Assembly: GCF_000719475.1 (NCBI RefSeq)
Contig: NZ_JOGO01000066.1
Location: 1 to 32,515, forward strand
Direction: 5' to 3'
DNA length: 32,515 nt
Source: Streptomyces sp. NRRL F-5630
GTDB taxonomy: Bacteria; Actinomycetota; Actinomycetes; Streptomycetales; Streptomycetaceae
The stretch's first letter is position 1. Every line of letters starts with the position of its first letter. The translations under genes were made by a program, and so were the position numbers. Below the pieces are notes generated by a model. That model ran no database searches and had not been told where the DNA came from. It was given only the letters and a program-made list of their open reading frames with translations. Shown here one piece after another: positions 15,279-24,329 of this stretch.

Positions 15279-16636
15279 ACACCACACCCGAGACCACGTC
15301 CGGCACCACATCCAGCGCCACACCCGGCACCGCACCTGTCCCGGCTTCAAAGGAGGCCCAGGACGAGGCGATCACCCTGTGCGCCGAGCTGATCAGGTTC
15401 GACACCTCCAACCCGACCAGCAACGAACGCGCGAGCGCCGAATGGGTCGTGGCCCGCCTCGCCGAGGCAGGCATCGCCTCCGAGCTGATCGAGTCCGCAC
15501 CGGGCCGGGCCAGCGTCATCGCCCGCATCCCCGGCCGCGACCGGGATCGCGGTGCCCTGCTCCTCCACGGCCACCTCGACGTGGTCCCCGCCGACGCCCG
15601 CGAATGGCAGGTACCGCCCTTCAGCGGCGAGATCCGCGACGGCTACCTCTGGGGCCGTGGCGCGATCGACATGAAGGACACCCTGGCGGTCATGCTCGCC
15701 ACCGCCCGCCACTTCGCCCGCACCGGCACCAAACCCTCACGCGACCTGGTCCTCGCCTTCCTCGCCGACGAAGAAGCCGGCGGCAAACTCGGCGCTCACT
15801 GGCTCGTCGAACACCGTCCGGAACTCTTCGCCGGAGTCACCGAAGCGATCGGCGAAGGCGGCGGATTCTCCTTCGCGATCGACGACACCCGCCGCCTCTA
15901 CCCCATCGAGAACGCGCAGCGCGGCATGGCCTGGATGGAACTGACCGCCACCGGCCGCGCCGGCCACGGCTCCTCCCCCAACGACGAGAACGCGGTCACC
16001 GACCTCGCGCACACAGTCACCCGGATCGGCCGCGAAACCTTCCCCATCCGGCTGATCGAACCCGTCCGCGCACTGCTCCACGAAGCCGCCCGGCTCTACG
16101 GCACCCACTTCGACGAAAACGACATCGAGAACAGCCTCGCCCGCCTGGGACCCGTCGCGGACTTCATCCAGGTCGTCCTGCGCAACTCGGCCAACCCCAC
16201 CATGTTCTCCGCCGGTTACCAGACCAACGTGATCCCCGGGAAAGCCACCGCCCGCATCGACGCACGCTTCCTGCCCGGCCACGAACAAGAGCTCCTCGAC
16301 ACCATCGACCGGCTCCTCCCACCCACCATCACCCGGCAGTGGATCAACCACGACATCGCCATGGAAACCACCTTCGAGGGCCCCCTCGTCGACGCCATGC
16401 GCCACGCCATACAGACCGAAGACCCCCACGGCCACCCCGTGCCCTACTGCAACCCCGGCGGCACCGACGCCAAAGCCTTCACCCACCTCGGCATCCGCTG
16501 CTACGGCTTCAAAGCCCTGAAACTCCCCCACGACCTCGACTACGGCCGCCTCTTCCACGCCACCGACGAACGCGTCCCCCTCGAAAGCCTCCGCTTCAGC
16601 ACCCGCGTCATGACCCACCTCTGGCAACTCGCCTGA
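15275..16636 (+). CDS. M20-family metallohydrolase (ArgE/DapE/CPG2-like)
   Basis: This 453-residue enzyme hydrolyses an amide or peptide bond with a two-zinc site. Metal ligands and catalytic residues are visible: His100-x-Asp102 in 'LLHGHLDVVP', Asp132 in 'WGRGAIDMKD', the Glu pair 166-167 in 'LADEEAGG', and a late His in 'LFHATDERVPLES'. The dimerisation insert begins near 'ENAQRGMAWMELTATGRAGH'. The first 25 residues are Thr/Pro-rich, but they are not a signal peptide. The ATG overlaps the permease stop (ATGA), making it the last gene of the operon. It is the likely hydrolytic step for the imported compound; the exact substrate (N-acyl amino acid, dipeptide or ring-opened hydantoin) is unknown. 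Confidence 0.87.
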   Translation: MNTTPETTSGTTSSATPGTAPVPASKEAQDEAITLCAELIRFDTSNPTSNERASAEWVVARLAEAGIASELIESAPGRASVIARIPGRDRDRGALLLHGHLDVVPADAREWQVPPFSGEIRDGYLWGRGAIDMKDTLAVMLATARHFARTGTKPSRDLVLAFLADEEAGGKLGAHWLVEHRPELFAGVTEAIGEGGGFSFAIDDTRRLYPIENAQRGMAWMELTATGRAGHGSSPNDENAVTDLAHTVTRIGRETFPIRLIEPVRALLHEAARLYGTHFDENDIENSLARLGPVADFIQVVLRNSANPTMFSAGYQTNVIPGKATARIDARFLPGHEQELLDTIDRLLPPTITRQWINHDIAMETTFEGPLVDAMRHAIQTEDPHGHPVPYCNPGGTDAKAFTHLGIRCYGFKALKLPHDLDYGRLFHATDERVPLESLRFSTRVMTHLWQLA

Positions 16637-16758
16637 CCCGACCCCCGCCCCACCACCCAGGGCCGCGCGCCGCGCTCGACACCCAATCGCCTGCGATCGC
16701 GGCAAGGAGTTACCGTGCGTGCAGGCGCTGTCGGCCTGTCACGTGGTAGGTGTGAGCG

Positions 16759-17383
16759 GTGATTGGTCGCCTTCCGCTCGACGAGCAGCTCGTTGCCCTG
16801 AAGTCTGTGCTGTCCCGCAACGAGGTGCTGTTGGAGGTATTGCATCGCACGGCTGGACTGGCGCTGCGTGACTGGTACGTGACGGCAGGGTGTCTGTTCC
16901 AGACCCTCTGGAACGTGGCCACGGACAGGCACCCCACCAGCGGGATCAAGGACTATGACGTCTTCTGCTTCGACGACCACGACTTGTCGTGGGAGGCAGA
17001 GGGCCGGGTGATCAAGCCTGCCGAAGCCTTCGCTGGGCTGCCGGCAGACGTTGAGGTCCGCAACGAGGCCCGCGTCCATCTCTGGTACGAGCAGAAGTTC
17101 GGCGTCGCGTGCGCCCCGTACACCTCCACGGAGGCAGCCATCGACAGCTTCGCGGCTACCACGTGCTGCCTGGGCGTGCGCCTGGAGCCAGGCGGGCAGT
17201 GGCGCGTCTACGCACCGCACGGCCCTCGCCGACGTGTTCAATCTCGTTGTCCGGCCCAATCCCGTGCTTGCCCCGCGCCAGGTGTACGAGACGAAGACGG
17301 CCCGCTGGCGGCGGCAGTGGCCGGAGCTGACCGTTCTCGGCTGGCCTTCAGAGCCCGCCACCCTGGCGCGTGGCTCATCTTGA
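16759..17383 (+). pseudogene. Nucleotidyltransferase-like protein (NTP_transf_6), one-base frameshift
   Basis: The first frame from GTG 16759 encodes a clear member of the nucleotidyltransferase-like family: 'DWYVTAGCLFQTLWNV', 'GIKDYDVFCFDDHDLSWEAE', 'EVRNEARVHLWYE', 'EAAIDSFAATTCCLGVRLEP'. At about 17221-17226 the run GGCCCTC carries one C too many. The conserved ending 'ALADVFNLVVRPNPVLAPRQ' and 'YETKTARWRRQWPELTVLGW' then continues in another frame to 17383. In the family this would read HGLADVFN without a break. It is either a recent single-base frameshift or a sequencing error. Function is unproven; the 'KDYDVF' block resembles the metal-binding motif of nucleotidyltransferases. Confidence 0.75.
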
Positions 17384-17548
17384 GGGGCGGAGTCGACGCA
17401 AGCAGATGATGGTGCATGCGAGTTGGCGAGGGGCCGAGATGCCTCCCTTTGAGAGCCCGGACATGCGAGCCTCCACGGCGCAGTCATCCAGGTCCAGCGA
17501 GTCCGCACGGCGCAGCTCGGTCAGCAGGACGAACTGCAACACCCTGCG
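17375..17548 (-). pseudogene. IS5-type transposase fragment
   Basis: The minus strand reads 'LQFVLLTELRRADSLDLDDC' and then 'AVEARMSGLSKGG'. This resembles the 'W-x-R-x-x-VD-x-S-x-x-x-A-x-KGG' block of IS5-family transposases around the first catalytic Asp, but here the key Asp is Glu or missing. Only about 55 codons remain and there is no start. The next 290 bases to 17837 hold nothing else I can support. Confidence 0.4.
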
Positions 17549-17835
17549 CCGGCGGGAGGCCGCTGGGTCGAAGCAGGCGACGCCGGTGCAGCCGACCACC
17601 GCACAGCCACACCTTCGGGACGGCGGTAGCGCAGCACGCCGTGCCTGCGCACGCCTCTGGTGCATTCCCACGTATCACCGCGCCGCACCGCTGGACGCCA
17701 CCGCGGTGAGGTCCCCCGGCCTCACCGCACCGGGCGCGCACCACGGCCGGGCGGGCCCTTCTCCCGACCCACGACCCCGGTCTGATCGCCCGCCAGGACC
17801 CCGCGAACCCGCAAACCCGTCAGCCTGGCGCTGAG

Positions 17836-17860
17836 GGTCACTCAGCAAGGCTGAGTGACC
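17836..17860 (-). terminator. Perfect hairpin overlapping the stop codon of the Imm5-like gene
   Basis: GGTCACTCAG (17836-17845) and CTGAGTGACC (17851-17860) form a perfect 10-bp stem with a CAAGG loop. The stop codon (17838-17840) lies in the stem. It is a likely terminator for the minus-strand gene and could act in both directions. Confidence 0.6.
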
Positions 17861-18386
17861 GAAGACCGGCATCCAGCATGCGCGTCAATTCGCCAACCCG
17901 TCCGCCCCCACTCGGCGCCACCGGGAAGCGCTTGAGCACGTCAACGACCGCCGGGGTCGCATGAAGCATCATCCGCTCAATGTGCTCGGCGCCAACGCTC
18001 CGGTCGTCGCCGGCGACAAGTTCGGCCGCTCTGGCCGCGTAAGCGCCGGCTCCAAGGATGTGCTTGACCTGGGTGGACTTGGCCAGCGGATGCAAGTAGG
18101 CAGCGCCTGCCGCAGACATCGCCGCCCACGCTGCCTCGCGCGCGGCCGCGCTTTCCGCGTTCTTGGCCGCCTTGAGAGCCGCCGACGCGGTGTCGCGGAG
18201 GTTTCTCCCTCGCTCGCCGCCCCGAGCGAACTCCCACGCGGCGCTGACGGCGTCTCGAGGCCGCGAGTCGTCCGGCTGATCGGCCTCGAATACCGCGAGC
18301 ACCGCCTCCGCGCACGCCGCGGCGAAGGCGGCAACCTCACGAAGCTCCTGCTTGCTCAGAACGATCTCGCTCATGTCCCCCGTCAT
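17838..18386 (-). CDS. Putative immunity protein, Imm5-like
   Basis: This helical, Ala-rich protein of 182 residues has the pattern of the family annotated as putative immunity protein (Imm5-like). Blocks are 'ELREVAAFAAACAEAVLAVF', 'DDSRPRDAVSAAWEFARGG' and 'AAGAAYLHPLAKSTQVKHIL' (about 120-140), then 'AAYAARAAELV' style helices. Such proteins are expected to neutralise a cognate toxin in the cytosol, but no toxin gene is adjacent here, so it is an orphan. The ATG at 18386 is used; the open frame upstream to 18560 is not protein-like. The 430 bases beyond, up to 18820, contain no gene I can support. Confidence 0.6.
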   Translation of the reverse strand: MTGDMSEIVLSKQELREVAAFAAACAEAVLAVFEADQPDDSRPRDAVSAAWEFARGGERGRNLRDTASAALKAAKNAESAAAREAAWAAMSAAGAAYLHPLAKSTQVKHILGAGAYAARAAELVAGDDRSVGAEHIERMMLHATPAVVDVLKRFPVAPSGGGRVGELTRMLDAGLRSLSLAE

Positions 18387-18820
18387 GGCTCCATCTTTCA
18401 CGATGGCGCTGGGTGTGGGACGGGCAGCTCCGGGCCGCCGGGCCCAGCGAGCAGACACCACCACATCAACCCCTGACGAGCGTCCCACCCTGTCAGACAG
18501 CCGCCCACGACCAGCATGAGCATCCCAGAACCAGCCACAACAGGCGGACCATCGCTTCAAGTTGGCGCATGCTCAGTGCACCGCACCTCGGCACGTGTAC
18601 CGGTGTGTCCGATGCGCCGCGCCCAGCCCCCCTGATTCCGGAATGCTCTGCACTCCCCCGCCGGGTGGAGACACGGAGCTGTAGCCCCGCCCCGAAGGGC
18701 GGCGGCACGCGATCGTCGCCGTGCCCGGCTTCCACGAGTCGCGCGGGCGTCCACCGAAGCTGTGACGAACGGGTGGGCGGAGGCCATCTGTCCGGCTCCC
18801 GGCCGGGCAGCGGCGCCGGC

Positions 18821-20338
18821 TCAGGCGTCCGGGATCCAGCTGCCGTGGAATCCCAGCGGTACCCGGCCGGGGATCCGGATGCGGGCCAGTGGGTGGCCGT
18901 CGAAGTCCTGGGCCGAGAGGATCACCAGGTCGGTCGCGCCACGGTAGGGGTCGTTCACGTACGCCAGGACGTAGCCGTCGTCCTCGTCCCGTGCTCCGCG
19001 TCGCGGGACGAACACCGGCTCGCCGACCGCAGCCCCCCGAGGAAAGCGGTGAAGTTGCCTGCTGCTCCGCGCCATGTCGTGCTTGACCAGGTAGTTGGCG
19101 AACTTCTCATCGGGGTACGCCCCGTCGGCGGCCTCGTACGCGCGCCACATCTCGGCCGCGCACGCGGTGTAGGCGTACCGGTGCCGTCGCGAGACGAGGC
19201 TTTCGTTGATCCGCGGGAACTCCTGCGGACGGTCGTCGAGCCGAGTGCTGCGGACCTGGCCCGTGCGCAGGTCGATCGTCCACCGGTCGAGCGTCGGCGA
19301 CCCGGTGGCGGAGGGCCCGCCCATGCCCCGCCCGGCGGCGTAGAACGGCGCGGGAAAGCCGATGTACTCCATCACGACCGTGTCGCCCTGGTCGTAGGCG
19401 TTGAGGGTGTGGGAGTAGTACACGGAGTCGATCTCGAACCAGCGCGTGGTGCCTCCGGCGCGCGGCAGCAGTCCGATGCGCATGGGGTGCCGGTCGTTCC
19501 ACTCGTACGGCACGAGGGCGCCGGCCTCCGCCGCGGCGGCGTCGAAAGTGATCGGGACGTCCACGATCACCACGTACTTCTCGGTGAGCGCGAAGTCGTG
19601 CATCATCGGCGCGTCCGCGACCGGGATCCGCGTGGCCGGGCGGGCCCGGCCCGTCCGGTCGACCACGATGTGCCGCACATGGTCCCAGGTGGGGTAGTAA
19701 GCGATCGCGTGCAACTCGTCGGCGGTCGCGTCGTACTTGGTGTGGGCGGCGAGCGGTCCCCGGAGCGTGGAGCGGAAGTCGTAGGGGCGCACGGTGTTGA
19801 GTTCGCCGTCCAGCTCGTACGGCAGGGGCCCGCCTTCCTGCGTCGCGAGGATACGGCCCTTGTAGGGGATCACGTGGGTGTTGCACGCGAAGTCGTCCGG
19901 CGGTACCGGGCCCGGATAGGTCTCGCCGAGCTTCGCCGCCACCTGCGTGGAACGCACCCAGCGGTTGCGGTACCACTCGGCGCGACCGCCCCGCAGCCGT
20001 ACTCCGTGCACCATCCCGTCGCCGAGCATCCAGTGGTGGACGCGTACGTCCTCGATGCCCAGCGCGTTGGGGCCGTTGCGCAGGTAGCGGCCGTCCAGGT
20101 CGCGGGGGATGCGGCCGACGACGTCGAGGCCGAAGGCGGTCAGTTCCTCGGTGGCAGGTGCGAAGGCTCCTTCCAGGAACGGGATCGACCCGGTCGTGGT
20201 GCTCTTCGGGGGAGCGGGATTCGCCCGTGCCACGGTGGTGAGCGGGCCGGGCCCGACGCCCCCGCCGAGCACACCGCCCCCCGCCGCCGCTACGACCGCG
20301 GCACCCTTGAGAACTTTCCGTCGCGTATGACTGGCCAT
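18821..20338 (-). CDS. Carotenoid/stilbene cleavage oxygenase with Tat signal
   Basis: This non-haem iron dioxygenase of 505 residues splits a polyene or stilbene double bond. The four iron-binding histidines are visible: His199 ('LAAHTKYD'), His247 ('MMHDFALTEKY'), His310 ('YSHTLNAYD') and one near 499 ('GFHGSWIPDA'). 'DLDGRYLRNGPNA' at 80-92 is the family's N-terminal block. Residues 1-40 form a twin-arginine signal ('SHTRRKVLKGAAVVAAAGGG'), so the enzyme appears to be exported folded with its iron, which is unusual for this mainly cytosolic family. The ATG at 20338 has a GAGGGA ribosome site. It stands alone, with no carotenoid synthesis genes nearby, so an external lignin-like or apocarotenoid substrate is plausible. 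Confidence 0.87.
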   Translation of the reverse strand: MASHTRRKVLKGAAVVAAAGGGVLGGGVGPGPLTTVARANPAPPKSTTTGSIPFLEGAFAPATEELTAFGLDVVGRIPRDLDGRYLRNGPNALGIEDVRVHHWMLGDGMVHGVRLRGGRAEWYRNRWVRSTQVAAKLGETYPGPVPPDDFACNTHVIPYKGRILATQEGGPLPYELDGELNTVRPYDFRSTLRGPLAAHTKYDATADELHAIAYYPTWDHVRHIVVDRTGRARPATRIPVADAPMMHDFALTEKYVVIVDVPITFDAAAAEAGALVPYEWNDRHPMRIGLLPRAGGTTRWFEIDSVYYSHTLNAYDQGDTVVMEYIGFPAPFYAAGRGMGGPSATGSPTLDRWTIDLRTGQVRSTRLDDRPQEFPRINESLVSRRHRYAYTACAAEMWRAYEAADGAYPDEKFANYLVKHDMARSSRQLHRFPRGAAVGEPVFVPRRGARDEDDGYVLAYVNDPYRGATDLVILSAQDFDGHPLARIRIPGRVPLGFHGSWIPDA

Positions 20339-21184
20339 CGTGGTCCCTCGTTCCTCCGTCGGTGTCCGACCGTGCCGGCCGGCCGCGTGATGACGGGACC
20401 AACCCTCCTCCGCCCGCGCTCGGGAAGCAGGAGGACCAGCCACCGCAACGGGGGTGGCCTCAGCACCACCCCCGAGAGCGGTCTCACCCCCGGGGGGACA
20501 CGGGTGAGGCGTGGGCCGTTGTTGCGGGGTGTCCGGGGTGAGCCGGTAGCGGCCGCCTCGCTGGGTGCTGGAGGAGGCCACGGTGCCGGAGACGGCCGAC
20601 GTGAGACCTCCTCCGCGCCTACCGGGGCACGGCGCCGCACTGAGGCTGATCCTCGAGTGACGCGCCCCTTCTTCGGCTTCGCCCGCCCGTGCTGTGCTCC
20701 CTCAGCCGGGTGAGCACCATGAGCGCCACCGTGAGCGGTCACCGGCCTCCGCCGCGTGCAGGAGCGGGACGCGGTCGCGGAAGGCATCCGGAGGTGTCCC
20801 GAGGCCGTGGCGAGAGCCGGAGGCGTGCCAGGGGCCGGCCGCGCCTACGAGGAGCGCCGCCACGGCGGGACGGCGAGGCGGCCAGGGCCTCCCTCACAGT
20901 GCGGTCGGGGCTGCCTGCCCTTGGTCTCGTCATGGCGACCACGCCTCGGACAGCACGCCGGTCACGACACGGCCACTCCCCGGCGGTGACCGCACGCCGC
21001 CTCCCTGCCCCCTGACCTGCGACCGCCCCCTCCCCTCGGCCTCCTCCCCAGAGCGTCCGGAGGCGCTACCGCGAGGTCGCCAGCGTTCCGGCGCGGTAGC
21101 GGCTCCACCGGGCGCTCATGGAGGCACCGGTGGGTACGGGCCGCTCCCGGCCCGGGCGCTCCGGGAGCAGCGGACGGGCGCCGG
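20339..21184. other. Long gene-free stretch with a possible ankyrin-repeat remnant
   Basis: No intact gene is seen. On the minus strand about 20725-20880 reads 'PAVAALLVGAAGPWHASG' and 'DAFRDRVPLLHAAEAGDRS', then shifts frame to 'TVALMVLTRLREHS'. That resembles two decayed ankyrin repeats (the '(P)LLHAAEAGDr' helix pair). The rest is high-GC sequence without structure I can name. Confidence 0.3.
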
Positions 21185-22720
21185 TCAGGCGCCACCCGGC
21201 ACGGCCTCGCGCAGACAGCGCCACAACTCGCGCTCCTCCGCGGCAGGGTCCTCGAGCACGAGGGGTGTGCCCGCGCCGCCCAGACGCATCACGGAGCGCT
21301 CTCCGGCGTAGGCGGGCCAGTGCGGCAGCCCGCCGCCGCCAGGGGTGTCCGTGCCAGTAGGACGGCCGGTACGGGCGAAGGCAGTCCAAGCCGCCCGCAT
21401 GTGGGCGGACAGCTCCCGTGGCGCGTCGGGACCGGCGAGCGGATTGTCGAGCGTGCCGAAGACGAAACCGATCTCCGCCATGTGGCAGGCGCCGAGGGCG
21501 CCACCGAGAGCGGGCGACGGCCAGGCGAACTCATACACGAAGGTCTGCGCACCGTGCGCGGCCCGCGCCTCGGCCACGCGCAGAGCGGGAATCCGGTACG
21601 CGTGGTCGCTCAGGGCCGCGGACAGCAAGTCGCCCGGAGCAGCCCCGGGTTGCGCGTAGACCTTTCGGGCTTCGGCCGGGTCGAGACCGAGACCGGCGAG
21701 GAACGCTTGCAACACCTGGTCCGTGATGCGCGGGCCGATCCCCAGCGGCACGAGGAAGAGACGGAACTCCTCGCTCGTCGTCCCGGTGAGCAGATCGACG
21801 TCGCGGCCCGCTCCACCGGCGAGCGCGTCGATCGGCCGTTGCGGCAAGGTGGCACCGTCGACGACAGGCAGCACGGTGGTTCCGCCGCCTGCCGACTCGC
21901 CCCACTGCTCGGGAGCAGTGGCTTGCGCGATCTCCTGTCCCAGGGCCGCGTCGGCGGCGATGAGCCGCTCGGGTGGCACCTCGGCCAGGCTCTCGCGGGT
22001 CGGCTCCGCCCCGGCAAGGGCGGCCAGCCGCTCGGTGACCCGTCGGCCGATGTGCTCGGGGTGGCTGTGGTGGCCGGCGCCGCTCTGCGTGATCGCCCGG
22101 CGGAACAAACCTCGCGCCCGGGGCATGGTCATGAGCGCGGTGATGCTTATGGCGCCGGCGGACTGGCCGAAGACCGTGACGTTGTCAGGGTCGCCGCCGA
22201 ACTCCGCGATGTTGTCGCGGACCCATTGCAGCGCGGCGATCTGGTCGAGAAGGCCGAGGTTTGACGTGCTGTCGGGCAGCAGGAGGAACCCCTCCGCGCC
22301 GAGCCGGTAGTTCAAAGTGACGCAGACGACGCCTTCGGCGGCGAGCCGCGTGCCGTCATAGGAGGGCAGTGAACCGGAGCCGTTGCGGAACGCACCGCCG
22401 TGGATCCACACCATGACCGGAAGCCGTCCTCCGGTGCGGCCCGGGGCCGGCGTCCACACGTTGAGGTTCAGACAGTCCTCCCCCGGCGCCGCCGCTTCTT
22501 CCAGCAGACCGGCCATCGCGGGAAGATAACCCGGCTGGGGCGCGGTGGGACCGGCGACGAACGCGTCGCGCACCCCCGTCCACGGCTCCGGCGCCACAGG
22601 CGGCCTCAAGCGCCGCGGCCCGAACGGCGGTGCCGCGTAGGAGACGCCCATGAACGCCGCCACTTCCCCCTTCCACTGTCCGCGTATACGGCCTGCCGAG
22701 GTGGGGACGGTGACGTGCAT
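21185..22720 (-). CDS. Type-B carboxylesterase (para-nitrobenzyl esterase family)
   Basis: This alpha/beta-hydrolase of 511 residues has the full set of type-B esterase motifs. They are 'EDCLNLNVWTP' (81-91), the oxyanion loop 'IHGGAF' (106-111), the nucleophile elbow 'VFGQSAGA' with Ser187, the acid in 'GTTSEEFRLF', and the catalytic His in 'GACHMAEIGFVFG'. It lacks a signal peptide, so it is probably cytosolic and broad in substrate. The ATG at 22720 is chosen over the frame's earlier start because AGAGG lies 5 bases upstream and 'VPTSAGRIRG' is the usual beginning. It is transcribed alone. Confidence 0.88.
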   Translation of the reverse strand: MHVTVPTSAGRIRGQWKGEVAAFMGVSYAAPPFGPRRLRPPVAPEPWTGVRDAFVAGPTAPQPGYLPAMAGLLEEAAAPGEDCLNLNVWTPAPGRTGGRLPVMVWIHGGAFRNGSGSLPSYDGTRLAAEGVVCVTLNYRLGAEGFLLLPDSTSNLGLLDQIAALQWVRDNIAEFGGDPDNVTVFGQSAGAISITALMTMPRARGLFRRAITQSGAGHHSHPEHIGRRVTERLAALAGAEPTRESLAEVPPERLIAADAALGQEIAQATAPEQWGESAGGGTTVLPVVDGATLPQRPIDALAGGAGRDVDLLTGTTSEEFRLFLVPLGIGPRITDQVLQAFLAGLGLDPAEARKVYAQPGAAPGDLLSAALSDHAYRIPALRVAEARAAHGAQTFVYEFAWPSPALGGALGACHMAEIGFVFGTLDNPLAGPDAPRELSAHMRAAWTAFARTGRPTGTDTPGGGGLPHWPAYAGERSVMRLGGAGTPLVLEDPAAEERELWRCLREAVPGGA

Positions 22721-22951
22721 GGTGCCTCTCGATGTCGTGCGCTGTCCCAAACATACTCACCAGGCGGAGGGGGGCAGACAACTCAATTTTGCGAGCACCC
22801 CTCACACCCGGCGTGCACAAAACCCCCAGCTCACGCCCCCTATCGGCCGGTGCTTCCTCGCAGACCACGCGAACTGCAGCGCTCTGCGGGGAACGCTCCT
22901 TCCTCTACGCGCACACGGCCCTTCCGCACGGCCGGCCTGGCCCGAGCTCGG

Positions 22952-23605
22952 TCACCGGGACGGGCGAGGCGCGCCGTACCAGCGCCAGCTCGTGCGACGC
23001 GGCCGCTCGGGGCTCCCGATGCGCCCGGTGGCCCACAACAGGGTGGACGAGGCGTCGTCGGTGACGGATACGTCGGGGAACAGCCGGACCAGGACCCGGC
23101 GGCTCAAGTCCTCCGGCGGGACTCCGTCGCGTTCGAGCCCCCACGCGATGTCGTACGTGTGGACGAGGGTCTCGGCGACGCCCATGGCCGCGAACCCCTC
23201 CGGGTCGGAAGCGCCGAAGACATGCGGGGCCAGCACATCGGGAGCAGTGCTGTCCACAACCGACGCGAGCAGACCGCCGCACGCCTCGACAACAGTCAGC
23301 AGCCCCTCAGGACCCGCCGCCGTGTCACCGAAAATGACGTTCACCGGCCCCGCGGCCCGGTCGCGGGACAGACGCAGCGGAACGCGCGGAACGCCCATTG
23401 GGTTGTCGAGCCCGAACCGCAGCGCGTAAGTCAGCAAGTCGTCCGCGAGGTGCTCCAAGCTCTCCCAGCACGTCCACTCCAGCTCGCCCGCACGAGCACC
23501 CCACCGGGAAGCCGGAACACCGGAAAGCGTCTTGACGCAGTGCGCCACGGCCTCGCGCACGTGCTTCCCGCTCACCAGCACATCTGCCATCTCAGAACCC
23601 GACAT
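22952..23605 (-). CDS. Mycothiol-dependent maleylpyruvate isomerase-like (DinB/MDMPI) protein
   Basis: This 217-residue protein resembles the MDMPI N-terminal, DinB-like four-helix family of actinobacteria. Blocks are 'WTCWESLEHLADDLLTYALR' (about 44-63), with a His that usually binds metal, and 'GVAETLVHTYDIAWGLE' with the second His. Members act as thiol (mycothiol)-dependent isomerases or transferases, but many have no known substrate and none can be assigned here. The ATG at 23605 is preferred because TAACCT lies 6 bases upstream, fitting a leaderless start; an ATG at 23590 is the alternative. Confidence 0.65.
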   Translation of the reverse strand: MSGSEMADVLVSGKHVREAVAHCVKTLSGVPASRWGARAGELEWTCWESLEHLADDLLTYALRFGLDNPMGVPRVPLRLSRDRAAGPVNVIFGDTAAGPEGLLTVVEACGGLLASVVDSTAPDVLAPHVFGASDPEGFAAMGVAETLVHTYDIAWGLERDGVPPEDLSRRVLVRLFPDVSVTDDASSTLLWATGRIGSPERPRRTSWRWYGAPRPSR

Positions 23606-23617
23606 ACAGGCAGGTTA
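23606..23617 (-). promoter_or_regulatory. -10 element for the MDMPI-like gene
   Basis: On the minus strand TAACCT (23612-23617) is followed by six bases and the ATG at 23605. No Shine-Dalgarno is present, so a leaderless transcript is likely. Confidence 0.45.
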
Positions 23618-24316
23618 CTGGTAGTGTTTGACGGACTCGGGACCGGCTGTGGCGTGCAGTGCCGCCAGGCCGGGCAGCCGGCGACCGAAGGGTAGTCGCA
23701 GTCCCTGGCGACCTCACGGGGGCTCAGCCCGGCCTCGGCGTTTAAGGAGACCAGACTGATCGGCGCCCGGAAAGGTGGTTGTTACTCCCTGTACGCAATG
23801 TGGCGACATTGGATGAGTCCCGCGTCCTGGCCGACAGTCGGCCTCCGGACGAGCAGCCGGGCGCGTGGGAGAGACGCACGTGGCGGCGTCCGTTCCGGGG
23901 CGGTGGCGAACGACTCCCTCGGCGCGGTAGGAGTCGTGAACGTGAGCATGTTCGCCAGGTCACTTCGGAAGGTGCCACGACTCAGGACCGAGACGAGGGG
24001 ACTGGCTGGAGGCCAACCGGACCTCCAGGGGCCGAGGATGGCGTCCTACACCACATGGTGATCGAAGACTACGGCAGCCATCGCTTCGGGATCACCTGTC
24101 ACACCCACCGCCGACGTCGTCGTCCACCTCGACCGCAGAAGCCGCGAGCCCACTCGGGAGGACCCGCGAGGGGAGGGAAAGGGGGCGAGCAGCCCTTCGA
24201 AGATCAGCCATGTGAGACGGAGCCGTGGCCCTGAGTCTTTTGCTCGCCCCGCCAATGCCAGGACACCGGCACAAGGGCAGAGGTCCCGCAGTCCTGACCC
24301 CATATGCCGGGCTGGC
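23618..24316. other. Gene-free stretch between divergent genes
   Basis: About 700 bases with no frame that reads as a convincing protein. A minus-strand scrap near 23690-23760 ('LVSLNAEAGLSPREVARD') may be a remnant, but it is too short to identify. Confidence 0.3.
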
Positions 24317-24329
24317 TAGAGTGCCCGTC
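24317..24329 (+). promoter_or_regulatory. -10 element for the APH-like gene
   Basis: TAGAGT (24317-24322) is followed by GCCCGTC and the ATG at 24330. The 7-base spacing and the lack of a ribosome site indicate a leaderless transcript. Confidence 0.5.
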
